Assembly (NCBI RefSeq): GCF_900086705.1
Contig: NZ_LT575483.1
Location: 3,105,516-3,169,515 of the forward strand
Direction: 5' to 3'
DNA: 64,000 bases
Source of the DNA: Massilibacillus massiliensis
GTDB taxonomy: Bacteria > Bacillota > Negativicutes > FLKF01
Shown: piece after piece, positions 1 to 8,334 of the stretch
Layout: each line of letters begins with the position of its first letter
Numbering within the stretch: position 1 is the stretch's first letter
Program-made: the position numbers and the translations under genes
The notes under the pieces: generated by a model
Told to the model about the DNA's origin: nothing
Seen by the model: the letters and a program-made list of their open reading frames with translations, nothing else
Database searches by the model: none

Positions 1-11
1 GATCATGTAGG

Positions 12-845
12 ATGAAAATGAAGAAAACTTATGATGGGACGCTTAGATTTGCAGTCTTTATTTTGGCGTTAATTCTAGTGTCAGGGATAATGGCACCATG
101 GATTGCGCCGTATAATCCATTTCAGCCGGATCTATTACAACGACTTCAGCCGCCGAATATGAATCACTGGTTTGGGACTGATGTATTAGGTCGGGATTTG
201 TTTAGCAGAATTTTGTATGGAAGTCGTTATACGATTTCGTTGGCACTGCTGCTAAGTTTGCTGCCTTTGATAGTAGGGACATTGTTGGGAACACTTGCCG
301 GATATTATGGCAAAAAGGTAGATGCTTTGGTGATGCTATGCAGCAATATTTTTCAGGGGATTCCTTCTACCTGTTTTATGGTTGCAATTGTGGGCTTTCT
401 AGGACCGAGTTTGGGGAGTTTACTACTGGCTTTCGTGCTTACTTCATGGGTAAGCTTATCACGTATTGTCAGGGTAGAAGTGGTGAAGATGAAAGAAGAA
501 GCTTTTATTGAAGGGTTGATTTGCATCGGGTGTAGTGATTTTCGCATCTTATTTTTTCATATATTGCCTAACATTTTTCATAGTTTGTTGATTTTGGGAA
601 CCCTGCGTCTTGGCAGAAGCGTTTTATCTTTGGCGGGGTTGAGCTTTTTGGGGTTAGGTGTTCAGCCGCCCACGCCAGATTGGAGTGTCATGGTTAGCGA
701 TGCTATTTTATATTATCGGAGTTATCCGCATTTAATTCTGATACCGGGATGCTGCATTTTTTTACTTGTCTATTCTATTAATGTGATTGGTGAAGCCTTG
801 CGAAATAGGTTGGATGTTCGAGCAAATGAGGTGAGGAAATGGTAA
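12..845 (+). CDS. ABC transporter permease, DppC/NikC family
   Basis: Inner-membrane permease of a peptide/nickel-type ABC importer, 277 aa, usual length for DppC/NikC. About six hydrophobic segments are visible. The N-terminus has the family pattern of one membrane helix followed by the NHWFGTDVLGRDLFSRILYG signature of the DppC/OppC branch. The coupling region near residues 165-185 (EEAFIEGLICIGCSDFRIL) matches the EAA loop that contacts the ATPase. Its stop overlaps the next ATPase start by 7 bp, so the three genes form one operon. A stop codon at 8-10 in another frame probably ends the upstream partner permease, which lies outside the window. Peptide versus nickel or metallophore cannot be decided without the binding protein. 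Confidence 0.9.
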   Translation: MKMKKTYDGTLRFAVFILALILVSGIMAPWIAPYNPFQPDLLQRLQPPNMNHWFGTDVLGRDLFSRILYGSRYTISLALLLSLLPLIVGTLLGTLAGYYGKKVDALVMLCSNIFQGIPSTCFMVAIVGFLGPSLGSLLLAFVLTSWVSLSRIVRVEVVKMKEEAFIEGLICIGCSDFRILFFHILPNIFHSLLILGTLRLGRSVLSLAGLSFLGLGVQPPTPDWSVMVSDAILYYRSYPHLILIPGCCIFLLVYSINVIGEALRNRLDVRANEVRKW

Positions 846-1786
846 CAGTTTCGAATCCAGCCGATTTTAAGGTGGAGCAGCTGCATGTGGCATTTCATGT
901 ACAGGCAGGGATTGTGCAAGTAATTGAGGATTTAAGTATATGTTTTAAGTATGGAAAAACAACGGGGATTATCGGCGAAAGCGGCTGTGGAAAATCTGTC
1001 GTAGGTTTGGCTCTGTTTGGCCTATTGCCGCAGTATGCAAAAGTAAAAGGGCATATCTATTACGAAGGGTTAGATGTGTTATCTGCTCCTTTTAGCAAAG
1101 TACAATCTTATCTAGGCAGAGAATGGGGCGTGATCCCACAATCGCCAACGGAAGCCTTGAATCCCGTGCGAAATATAAAAAAACAGTTTGATGATATTGG
1201 TCAAAATGCAGGGCATGGGACTTTTTCTAAACAGGAAGTATGTGATATTTTAGGTTTGTTTGGGCTGCAGGATGGTGCGCGCATACTGAAGGCATATCCG
1301 CATGAATTAAGCGGAGGGATGTTGCAGCGTGTTTTGTGTGCAATGGCAGTATGTTGTAATCCAGCCTGGGTGCTTGCGGATGAACCGACGAAGGGGTTAG
1401 ATCGGGAATCCTTTGCTGCTGTTTATCAAAATTTACAAAAATTGAAAACCTTAAAAACCAAAAGTATGATGATCATTACCCATGATTTGGACTTGGTAAA
1501 GGTTTTATGCGATGAAGTCGTTGTCATGTACGCGGGTGAAATTGTTGAAATAAACGATACTTTATTAAGAAACCCGTTGCATCCGTATACACAAGCTTTT
1601 TTAAAGGCTTTACCTGAAAATGGTTTCCAACCGATGCATGGTAGGAGCCCGGAATTAAATGAGCATATCATTGGCTGTAAATTCGCTGCAAGATGTGCGG
1701 CTGCTAGCAAACGATGCCAGGAAGAACATCCGGAGCTATACGAAATTGATGCAGTCAATAAGGTGAGGTGCTTCTTATATGCTTGA
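839..1786 (+). CDS. ABC transporter ATP-binding protein, DppD/NikD family
   Basis: First ATPase of the peptide/nickel-type importer, 315 aa. Walker A is GESGCGKS near residue 47, the Q-loop is VIPQSPTEALNP, the signature is LSGGMLQR and Walker B is WVLADEPTKGLD. The C-terminal oligopeptide/dipeptide extension is present, with its cysteine pattern (GCKFAARCAAASKRC ... RCF) that in this family can bind an iron-sulfur cluster. It overlaps the permease upstream by 7 bp and the second ATPase downstream by 8 bp, consistent with translational coupling. Confidence 0.93.
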   Translation: MVTVSNPADFKVEQLHVAFHVQAGIVQVIEDLSICFKYGKTTGIIGESGCGKSVVGLALFGLLPQYAKVKGHIYYEGLDVLSAPFSKVQSYLGREWGVIPQSPTEALNPVRNIKKQFDDIGQNAGHGTFSKQEVCDILGLFGLQDGARILKAYPHELSGGMLQRVLCAMAVCCNPAWVLADEPTKGLDRESFAAVYQNLQKLKTLKTKSMMIITHDLDLVKVLCDEVVVMYAGEIVEINDTLLRNPLHPYTQAFLKALPENGFQPMHGRSPELNEHIIGCKFAARCAAASKRCQEEHPELYEIDAVNKVRCFLYA

Positions 1787-2468
1787 AGCTAGGTGTATTA
1801 CAAAGTATCGTTTGGATCGGGCGGAAAATAAACGAATCAAAATATTGGATCAATGCAGTTTAAAATTAAGAGAAGGACGAGCTTTGGGGCTTATGGGGAA
1901 AAGTGGCTGTGGAAAAAGCACTTTAGCGAAAATTTTGTTGGGTTTGCTTGCTGTGGATACAGGAGACGTTCTTTTTGATGGAGTCTCCTATCGGACGTTT
2001 CATCGTGCACAGTGGAAAAACTTTAGAAAAAAAGTGCAGTTTATATCCCAATCGCCAGAGACTTTTTTTGACCCGCGACTTACTTTGGAAACTAGCCTGC
2101 GGGAACCGTTTATTGTGCATGGATTGAAGCAAAGGGAAGTATGGAATGAAAGTATTGCATACTATTTGTCGCTTGTTAAACTTCATGAAACAGTGCTGGA
2201 ACGTTATCCACATCAGCTCAGCGGCGGTGAAATTCAACGCTTAAGTATTTGTCGGGCACTTTTATTGGAGCCGGAGGTTTTGATATTGGATGAACCAACC
2301 TCCATGCTGGATCTATCTGTACAAGCGCAGATTTTACAGTTGCTAAGAGATCTGTTTAAAGAAAGGAAACTAACCTGTCTGTTTATTTCACATGATCAGG
2401 CCGTTCTTGAATGGATTTGTGATGAGATAGAGTATTTGGAGGATGGGAGAATTTGTCCATCCATTTGA
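1779..2468 (+). CDS. ABC transporter ATP-binding protein, DppF/NikE family
   Basis: Second ATPase of the importer, 229 aa. Walker A is GKSGCGKST, the signature is LSGGEIQRLS and Walker B is VLILDEPTSMLD. It lacks the C-terminal oligo_HPY extension that DppF usually carries and is NikE-sized, which mildly favours a nickel or metallophore system; that is inference. It is the last gene of the operon and is followed by a terminator. Confidence 0.9.
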   Translation: MLEARCITKYRLDRAENKRIKILDQCSLKLREGRALGLMGKSGCGKSTLAKILLGLLAVDTGDVLFDGVSYRTFHRAQWKNFRKKVQFISQSPETFFDPRLTLETSLREPFIVHGLKQREVWNESIAYYLSLVKLHETVLERYPHQLSGGEIQRLSICRALLLEPEVLILDEPTSMLDLSVQAQILQLLRDLFKERKLTCLFISHDQAVLEWICDEIEYLEDGRICPSI

Positions 2469-2500
2469 AGAATATAAAGATAAAAAAAGAAAAAGAGAAA

Positions 2501-2540
2501 ACTTCAATTGATGGTGATCGTCAGTTGGAGTTTTATTTTA
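2501..2540 (+). terminator. Rho-independent terminator after ABC operon
   Basis: Ten-base stem (CTTCAATTGA with TCAGTTGGAG, including G-U pairs) around a 9-nt loop, followed by a T-rich run. It closes the ABC importer operon. Confidence 0.75.
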
Positions 2541-2714
2541 TAAATTTGTTTTATCATGTATGATTTTGGCAGGGGTTTTTGATCTTGTGGGGAAATGTAA
2601 AGATAGAGAAATCTATTTGAAAATTTATGAAGCGTAGTGATAAGGAAGAAAGTTTTTTATTTGAATTGAGGGGTTATAATAAAACGAATCTTAAAATAGA
2701 GGGAAGATGAAAAG

Positions 2715-3416
2715 ATGAAAAAAATAGTTTTTATCAGACACGGCGAAAGTGTCTGGAATAAGAAAAATTTATTTACTGGCTGGACCGATGTTGATCTGAC
2801 AGAAAAAGGAGTTGCTGATGCCAGAAATGCCGGCAAGATTTTACGGCAGGGAGGGTTTTTATTTTACATAGCATATACATCTTCACTAAAACGGGCGATT
2901 AAAACCTTACATCATGTTTTGGATACAATGGATTTGTTATGGATTACTGAGTATAAAACGTGGGTACTCAATGAACGGCATTATGGTGCTTTACAGGGGC
3001 TGAATAAGGCGGAAACTGCTGAGAAATATGGTGCTGATCAGGTGAAAATCTGGCGTAGAAGCTATGATGTGAAACCGCCGCAATTAGATGAGGAAAAAGC
3101 ACAAGAACAGGCGCAAGAAGAAAAATATAGAAACGTTTCTCCTGCATTATTGCCAAGAGGGGAAAATCTCAAAGAAACAGTGACGCGTGTTGTTCCGTTT
3201 TGGCAGGATACGATTGTTCCCTTGCTGCAGCAAGATAAAAAGATTATTATTGCTGCGCACGGCAATAGTCTGCGAGCTTTAGTGAAATATATTGATAAGG
3301 TACCGGATGACGAGATTGTCAACTTGGAGATACCGACAGGCGTTCCCTTGGTTTATGAATTTGATGATGAATTGCAGCCATTGAAACATTATTATCTGCA
3401 AAACAGTGTTCAATAG
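2715..3416 (+). CDS. gpmA: 2,3-bisphosphoglycerate-dependent phosphoglycerate mutase
   Basis: Interconverts 3- and 2-phosphoglycerate in glycolysis. It has the histidine-phosphatase motif IRHGESVWN near residue 7 (His8 is the phosphorylated residue), the LFTGWTDVDLT segment, the ERHYGALQGLNKAETAEKYG active-site region, and the second catalytic histidine in AAHGNSLRALVKY. Length is 233 aa, slightly shorter than the roughly 250 aa of E. coli GpmA. It stands alone, with a good ribosome site (gggaagatgaaaag) before the ATG. Confidence 0.95.
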   Translation: MKKIVFIRHGESVWNKKNLFTGWTDVDLTEKGVADARNAGKILRQGGFLFYIAYTSSLKRAIKTLHHVLDTMDLLWITEYKTWVLNERHYGALQGLNKAETAEKYGADQVKIWRRSYDVKPPQLDEEKAQEQAQEEKYRNVSPALLPRGENLKETVTRVVPFWQDTIVPLLQQDKKIIIAAHGNSLRALVKYIDKVPDDEIVNLEIPTGVPLVYEFDDELQPLKHYYLQNSVQ

Positions 3417-3545
3417 ACGAGCAAAATCTAGCATAAAGTTCGTCTTAAAAATAAATAGATTGACAAATATGTATAGAATATATTAGATTTAAATTATGCA
3501 GACTAGCATTATATTTCTCATGTTCTATGAAAAGGAGGCGTTATT

Positions 3546-3971
3546 ATGGCTAAAAATTTGGAGATTTACAGATGTTCTGATTGTGGGTATATGTTAGAGG
3601 TTGTTGATTCGAGGAAAAAGAATGCCGAATCTCATACGCATACGTGTGATGACGCGATAAGTTGTTGTGGGAAAGCAATGGAATTGTTGGAAGCCAATAC
3701 TGTAGAGGCTTCAGCAGAAAAACATCTGCCTGTGGCTGCTTTTGAGGAAGACCATAAATTGGTTGTGAAAGTTGGCAGTGTTCCGCACCCAATGATTGCT
3801 GAACATTATATTCAATGGGTTTGTCTTGTTTATGGTGAAACTACACAAAGAATTAAGCTTGAAGCTGGTCAAGCGCCAGAGGCAACTTTCAGTGTAGGCG
3901 ACGTGAATGAGGTAGATATATATGAATATTGCAATCTGCACGGTCTTTGGAAAAGCACCATTAAAAAATAG
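3546..3971 (+). CDS. dfx: Superoxide reductase (desulfoferrodoxin type)
   Basis: Reduces superoxide to peroxide in the anaerobic cytoplasm without producing O2. The N-terminal desulforedoxin-like centre has C10, C13, C40 and C41. The catalytic domain carries the FeN4S ligands: His60 in EKHLPV, His81 and His87 in VPHPMIAEHY, Cys129 and His132 in CNLHGLWK. Glu58-Lys59 form the usual EKH active-site lid. The spacing C13 to C40 is longer than in classical desulfoferrodoxins because of a His/Cys-containing insert (SHTHTC). 141 aa. The ribosome site AAGGAGG lies just before the ATG. Confidence 0.95.
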   Translation: MAKNLEIYRCSDCGYMLEVVDSRKKNAESHTHTCDDAISCCGKAMELLEANTVEASAEKHLPVAAFEEDHKLVVKVGSVPHPMIAEHYIQWVCLVYGETTQRIKLEAGQAPEATFSVGDVNEVDIYEYCNLHGLWKSTIKK

Positions 3972-4044
3972 TAGAAAATATAGGTCGTTCGTAACTAGAG
4001 CGTTAAAAGAACGAATTATAATTTAGATAGGGTTATCTGATCAT

Positions 4045-4095
4045 AGAGCATGTACAAAATTCGAGAATGACTTGAATTGTATATGCTCTATTTGT
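4045..4095 (+). terminator. Terminator after superoxide reductase gene
   Basis: A 13-bp stem (AGAGCATGTACAA with TTGTATATGCTCT) around a 19-nt loop, followed by a T-rich stretch. Confidence 0.7.
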
Positions 4096-4171
4096 TTATT
4101 TTTAGTACAGCTCACATATCTAAAATAGGTTTGGTAAAACTATAGATATCAACCGATTGGAGGAATGAAAA

Positions 4172-4399
4172 ATGAATGAGAAATATCAAGCAGCGGATGG
4201 CTTAGATTCATCAATGCCGGATAAACATGAGGTTGCTAAAGAGCTGGGAATACCACTCGATCAAGGCTATAATGGAGATTTGACGACCAAAGATGTGGGG
4301 CGAATTGGCGGTAGAATGGGCGGCAAGATTGGCGGACAAAAGGTAAGAAAGATGATCCAAGCAGCAGAAGCCGAGATGGCAAAAGAGGATATGCATTAG
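4172..4399 (+). CDS. Small acid-soluble spore protein, alpha/beta type
   Basis: 75-aa DNA-binding spore protein that coats and protects forespore DNA. It shows the alpha/beta SASP layout: the EVAKELGIPL block containing the germination-protease recognition region, then TTKDVGRIGGRMGGKIGGQ and the helix KVRKMIQAAEAEMA. It has one extra GG repeat (MGGKIGG) compared with the paralogue at 14295. Start supported by TTGGAGG ten bases upstream. Expected to be sigma-G dependent; I did not identify the promoter. Confidence 0.88.
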   Translation: MNEKYQAADGLDSSMPDKHEVAKELGIPLDQGYNGDLTTKDVGRIGGRMGGKIGGQKVRKMIQAAEAEMAKEDMH

Positions 4400-4441
4400 A
4401 ATTTGGATGCGGTTTACTTTGTTTGATACGTTCATTATAAA

Positions 4442-4502
4442 AACTAGGGCATGTGCATGATGCAAGAACAACTTGGAATGCGCATACTCTAGTTTTTTTT
4501 TT
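4442..4502 (+). terminator. Terminator after spore protein gene
   Basis: A 17-bp imperfect stem beginning AACTAGGGCATGTGCAT, a loop of about 18 nt, then a run of nine T. Confidence 0.75.
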
Positions 4503-4744
4503 ATGGTTGATTCATAATAGAGATGGACAAGACATAAACATCTTAAAGTCTACGATAAGAATAGGTGTAAATTTGGAATGTTTTGTTTACGCTTGGAAAG
4601 ATGCTATTCCATTATATGGAACGTTTTATTTCCAGTGATGTAAGTCTATTATGTTTTTATTGCTTTTAAAGGTTGGCACATAATTTGCGTTAATTATAGG
4701 ATAGATAAAAGCTATAAAATTGAATTGATGCGGAGGTTTGTTTC

Positions 4745-4834
4745 ATGCATATTGGCTTAGTGAAAGAAATGAAGAATGATGTGTATTGGTTTAGCTTAAT
4801 CAGGAAGAAAGTATTTTATCAAATAAGATCGTAA
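4745..4834 (+). pseudogene. Possible 5' remnant of alanine dehydrogenase gene
   Basis: A 29-codon reading frame with a strong ribosome site (GCGGAGG, 8 nt before the ATG). The peptide starts MHIGLVKEMKNDVYWFSL, which resembles the conserved start of alanine dehydrogenase (M-x-IG-x-x-KE-x-KN-x-E-x-R-V-x-L). The match stops after about 18 residues and no further Ald-like sequence follows before the permease at 4944. It could instead be a real small peptide or chance similarity. Confidence 0.35.
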
Positions 4835-4943
4835 AAATATTCAGTTTTAGTTTTTAAAATAAGAATTCAAAAAATTCACAAAATAAATCGGTTTATATCT
4901 TCGAGTGTTTATGATCAGCAAAAGAACATGGAGGTATTTTTAT

Positions 4944-7046
4944 ATGAGTCTAAAAACTACGCAAAAGACAGATAGTCATTTAAGTGCAGATTTAGGGTTA
5001 GTTACCGCATTATCATTGGTTGTAGGTATGGTTTTAGGCGCTGGGGCATTTATGAAGCCTCCTGCTGTACTTGCAGTGACAGGCGATACAAATTTAGCGT
5101 TGGCGGCTTGGGCTGTTGGTGGTTTATTGTCAATGGCTGGTGGTTTATCTTTATGTGAATTGGGTGTTTTGTTTCCTCGGACGGGCGGTGTTTTTGTTTA
5201 TTTGGAAGAATTGTACGGAGCTAAGGTTGCGTTTTTATTTGGCTGGATGTTAAGTATTATTTTTGGACCAGCACTTGTAGGCGCATTAACCGGATATTTT
5301 AGCTCGGTTTTTTGTTTGTTATTTAATGTTTCCACGCAGTATGCACCAGTTGTTGGTGCTGGAGCACTGGGATTTATTGCTTTCGTAAATTCAATTAATG
5401 TGAAAGCATCTGGATATTTGCAGACAACGGCTACTTTTTGTAAGCTACTTCCTGTTTTATTATTAATAACTTTTGGATTGCTTAAAGGAAATGGGCAGGT
5501 CGCGTTATTCAGTTCTGCTGCATCAGGAGTAGCTGCGACAGCACCATTTTCCGTTGCAGTATTAGCTACCTTGTTCGCTTATGATGGCTGGGCGCAGGTC
5601 GCATCCGTTGCTGGAGAAATGAAGAACCCTGGGAAAGTACTGCCTAGAGCCATTATTGGCGGATTAACCTTTTTACTCATTGTATATTTAAGTATCAATA
5701 CAGCCTTCTTCAAAATTTTTGGGGTTGAGCAGATGATCGCATTAGGGCATGATGCTTCTGCCGTAGCTGCACAGCAGATGTTTGGTGTTTTTGGCGGCAA
5801 CTTGATTGCTGTAGGCATCATGGTTTCTATTTTGGGTGGGCTCAATGGTTATATCATGACGATCTCCCGTAATATTTATGTAATGGGAGAACGGGGTCTG
5901 GTTTTGGGATCAGGTTTTTTACGCAAAATTGATGCGGATAGCAAGGCACCGGTAAATGCGATGCTTGTGCTGGTTTTCTGCTCGTTCATTTATTATCGGA
6001 TGCTGGATGCGGATAAGCTTTCAGATATTGCGATGTTTTCAATTTGGATTTTTTATTTATTAACCTTTTTGGGTGTGTTTATTGCGCGTAAAAAATTTCC
6101 CGATGCACCGCGTTCTTATAAAGTGCCGCTGTATCCTATCACTCCATTGATTGCCTCGGCTGGAGCTGTTTATGTAATCTATGGTATGTTGAGTGCACAT
6201 TTTTGGAATGGGATCATCTCGATTGTTTTAACTTTATCTGGTTTACCGATGTATTATTATTTAAAAAATAAAAATAGAGCGAGTTCGTTTTTGGAAAAAT
6301 GGAAAACTTGTTATATTGTCGGTGCAAGTGTGATCTGTATATTGGGATTGCTGACGGTGTCAACTCGATTTATTGATACGCGGGAAGAATTGCGTGTTGC
6401 AGTAGATCCTACGTTTGCTCCGTTTGCTTATGAAGAAAATAGCGGACGGATGGCGGGCTTCGATATTGAGCTTATGAACAAATTGGCAGATAAGGTGGGC
6501 GTTAAGGTAACTTATCAAGTTACGCCATTCAATAATATTTTTAATACGATGCGGAATGGATATGCTGATTTGGCTATATCTTCTTTAACGATTACGCCGG
6601 AGCGCAAAGAGGATGTTATTTTTACGAATCCATACATAGAGAAAAGTGGATTTGGTTTGTTGGTAAAAAAAGAATCCAATCTGCATAATATCCAAGATTT
6701 AAGAGGCAAGACGGTTGGTGTACAGCGCGGTTCAACAAGTGAAATTTTTGTGCAGCGATATCATAATTTCAAAGTACAATTTTTCAATTCCAATATCGAT
6801 ATGAGTACTGCTTTTAATCAAGGGCAAATCGATGCGATCATTTTTGATCGGTTGATATTAGAACATTTTATGGCGAAGGGGATCATTGAGGATGGTGCTA
6901 TCGTAGAAATGCTCAATCAGGAAGATTATGCGATTGCTTTGACGAAAAAGTATAAATCAATCGGGGACAAGATGAATGAAGCTTTGGAAGAAATGAAGAA
7001 AAACGGGGAATTGGATGCTTTATATCAAAAATGGATAGAAGGATAA
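4944..7046 (+). CDS. Amino-acid permease (APC) fused to solute-binding domain
   Basis: A 700-aa two-domain membrane protein. Residues about 10-445 form an APC-superfamily amino-acid transporter with about 12 membrane segments, starting with the unwound-helix signature VVGMVLGAGAFMKP. After a further membrane span near 450-475, residues about 480-700 form a family-3 periplasmic solute-binding domain: LRVAVDPTFAPFAYEE, GFDIELMNKLADKVGV, AISSLTITPERKEDVIFTNPY, GKTVGVQRGSTSEIFV, and the closing LDALYQKWIEG. The binding domain would be tethered on the outer face of the inner membrane. Start chosen at ATG 4944 behind GGAGG at 4930-4934; an upstream ATG at 4905 has no ribosome site. Substrate unknown; the binding domain type suggests polar amino acids. 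Confidence 0.9.
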   Translation: MSLKTTQKTDSHLSADLGLVTALSLVVGMVLGAGAFMKPPAVLAVTGDTNLALAAWAVGGLLSMAGGLSLCELGVLFPRTGGVFVYLEELYGAKVAFLFGWMLSIIFGPALVGALTGYFSSVFCLLFNVSTQYAPVVGAGALGFIAFVNSINVKASGYLQTTATFCKLLPVLLLITFGLLKGNGQVALFSSAASGVAATAPFSVAVLATLFAYDGWAQVASVAGEMKNPGKVLPRAIIGGLTFLLIVYLSINTAFFKIFGVEQMIALGHDASAVAAQQMFGVFGGNLIAVGIMVSILGGLNGYIMTISRNIYVMGERGLVLGSGFLRKIDADSKAPVNAMLVLVFCSFIYYRMLDADKLSDIAMFSIWIFYLLTFLGVFIARKKFPDAPRSYKVPLYPITPLIASAGAVYVIYGMLSAHFWNGIISIVLTLSGLPMYYYLKNKNRASSFLEKWKTCYIVGASVICILGLLTVSTRFIDTREELRVAVDPTFAPFAYEENSGRMAGFDIELMNKLADKVGVKVTYQVTPFNNIFNTMRNGYADLAISSLTITPERKEDVIFTNPYIEKSGFGLLVKKESNLHNIQDLRGKTVGVQRGSTSEIFVQRYHNFKVQFFNSNIDMSTAFNQGQIDAIIFDRLILEHFMAKGIIEDGAIVEMLNQEDYAIALTKKYKSIGDKMNEALEEMKKNGELDALYQKWIEG

Positions 7047-7073
7047 TGACATCCATAGGTTGACTAAAAACTT

Positions 7074-7112
7074 ACTCCAACTGCTATTGAAATGCAGTTG
7101 GAGTTTTTTTTA
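7074..7112 (+). terminator. Terminator after permease fusion gene
   Basis: Perfect 11-bp stem ACTCCAACTGC / GCAGTTGGAGT with a 9-nt loop and a T8 tract. Confidence 0.9.
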
Positions 7113-7207
7113 TGGTCTGTATAATGTTATAATGATAAAAAGATTATACAATGAAGTTATGCAACTGTTTGTACTTCATAATATGAGGCAGAAAGAAGGT
7201 TTTTATC

Positions 7208-7831
7208 ATACGTAGTATTATATTTGATGTGGATGGCACTTTATGGGACACGACAGAAGTTGTGGCAGGGGCTTGGAATAAAGCAATTTCAGAAGTTGGC
7301 GGTACGAAGGCAGTTGTAAGTGCTGCTGTATTGAAGAAAGAATTTGGCAAGACGATGAGGGTGATTGCCGATAACTTATTTTATGATGCTGATGAAACAA
7401 CGAAAAAACTGTTAATGGAAAAATGCTGTATCCATGAACATGAATTTATAGAAGAAAATACGGCAAATCTTTTGTTCTCAGATGTAGTAGAAACGATAAA
7501 AAAACTTTCTGAAACTCATCGTTTATTCATTGTGAGTAATTGTCAGGCTGGCTATATTGAACTGTTCATGAAAAAGGCAGGAATTGAAGACTATATTGAA
7601 GACTGGGAATGCTTTGGTAATACAGGTAAGGGAAAAGGCGATAATATTACGTGTTTGATGAAAAGGAATAAGTTAACCGATGCTGTATATGTTGGTGATA
7701 CGCAGGGAGATTATGAAGCGACGCAAATAGCGCAAATTCCATTTATCTTTGTAAAGTATGGCTTCGGGCATGTGAAAGATTGTGAAAGGTCTATCGATAC
7801 AATCACAGATTTATTATCTTTGGCAGAATGA
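7208..7831 (+). CDS. HAD-superfamily phosphatase, phosphoglycolate phosphatase-like
   Basis: Haloacid-dehalogenase hydrolase of about 207 aa. Motif I is IFDVDGTLWDTT (catalytic Asp pair), motif II is LFIVSNCQ, motif III is the Lys in the GKGKGDN region, and motif IV is VGDTQGDYEA. A helical cap lies between motifs I and II, so it is a cap-C1 enzyme acting on a small phosphorylated metabolite. The frame has no ATG, GTG or TTG between the stop at 7184 and the GTG at 7229, and starting at 7229 would remove the catalytic aspartate. The ribosome site GAAGG at 7195-7199 points to ATC 7205 or ATA 7208 as initiator. An alternative is a one-base error in the T5 run at 7200-7204, which would connect to ATG 7183. 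Confidence 0.8.
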   Translation: MRSIIFDVDGTLWDTTEVVAGAWNKAISEVGGTKAVVSAAVLKKEFGKTMRVIADNLFYDADETTKKLLMEKCCIHEHEFIEENTANLLFSDVVETIKKLSETHRLFIVSNCQAGYIELFMKKAGIEDYIEDWECFGNTGKGKGDNITCLMKRNKLTDAVYVGDTQGDYEATQIAQIPFIFVKYGFGHVKDCERSIDTITDLLSLAE

Positions 7832-8334
7832 TAATAAATCTGATTTAGAATTTGATTTGTAACTTGTCTTTGAGAGTTGAGTTAAATTAATCTCGGCAAT
7901 AATTTTAATGATATAGGGCATTCTATGAATTTTTGCAAATATCTTGTAATTGTAAAAAGATGCATAGTAGAAATTTATATAAAAAGAGCGGATATGGATG
8001 CTTTAATTAGAGTTTCCATATCCGCTCTTTTCGTTTTTATTTTATGCTAGTTTGGCGGACTAAAGAGTACAGTAAACGGTGACAAATAACATGTAAAAGA
8101 ATTCTATGCCGTTTATCATAAAATAATGTTTTGCATTTGGTTATCATGATGAATTAAAAAAAATACAGGAAAATTGGCTGACTATGTCGAATTAAGTTAT
8201 AATATTTGCTTATTTCCATAAATTGTATAAATGAAAAAGTTGCTAACTTGCCAGGATAGACTGTGGTGTATTTTTTGAAATTTTGTTCTAATGGATGACG
8301 AGTCATCAGATAAAATATAGATAGGTGGTGCAAA
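7832..8334. other. Intergenic region, 0.5 kb
   Basis: Holds the strong hairpin at 7981-8032 and a small perfect palindrome GATGACgaGTCATC near 8293-8306, about 30 nt upstream of the HD-GYP gene. No coding frame with a ribosome site and no recognised riboswitch was seen. Confidence 0.5.
7981..8032 (+). terminator. Strong hairpin terminator
   Basis: A stem of about 16 bp (starting AAAGAGCGGATATGGA) with a 15-nt loop, followed by TTTTCGTTTTT. It lies 150 bp after the HAD gene. Confidence 0.8.

Noticed and set aside
4453-4638. 61-codon plus-strand frame after the first spore protein gene
   Set aside because: It begins inside the terminator hairpin, has no ribosome site and no recognisable protein character.
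8040-8334. Possible c-di-GMP riboswitch upstream of the first HD-GYP gene
   Set aside because: I looked for the conserved GEMM blocks and did not find them; only a short palindrome is present.
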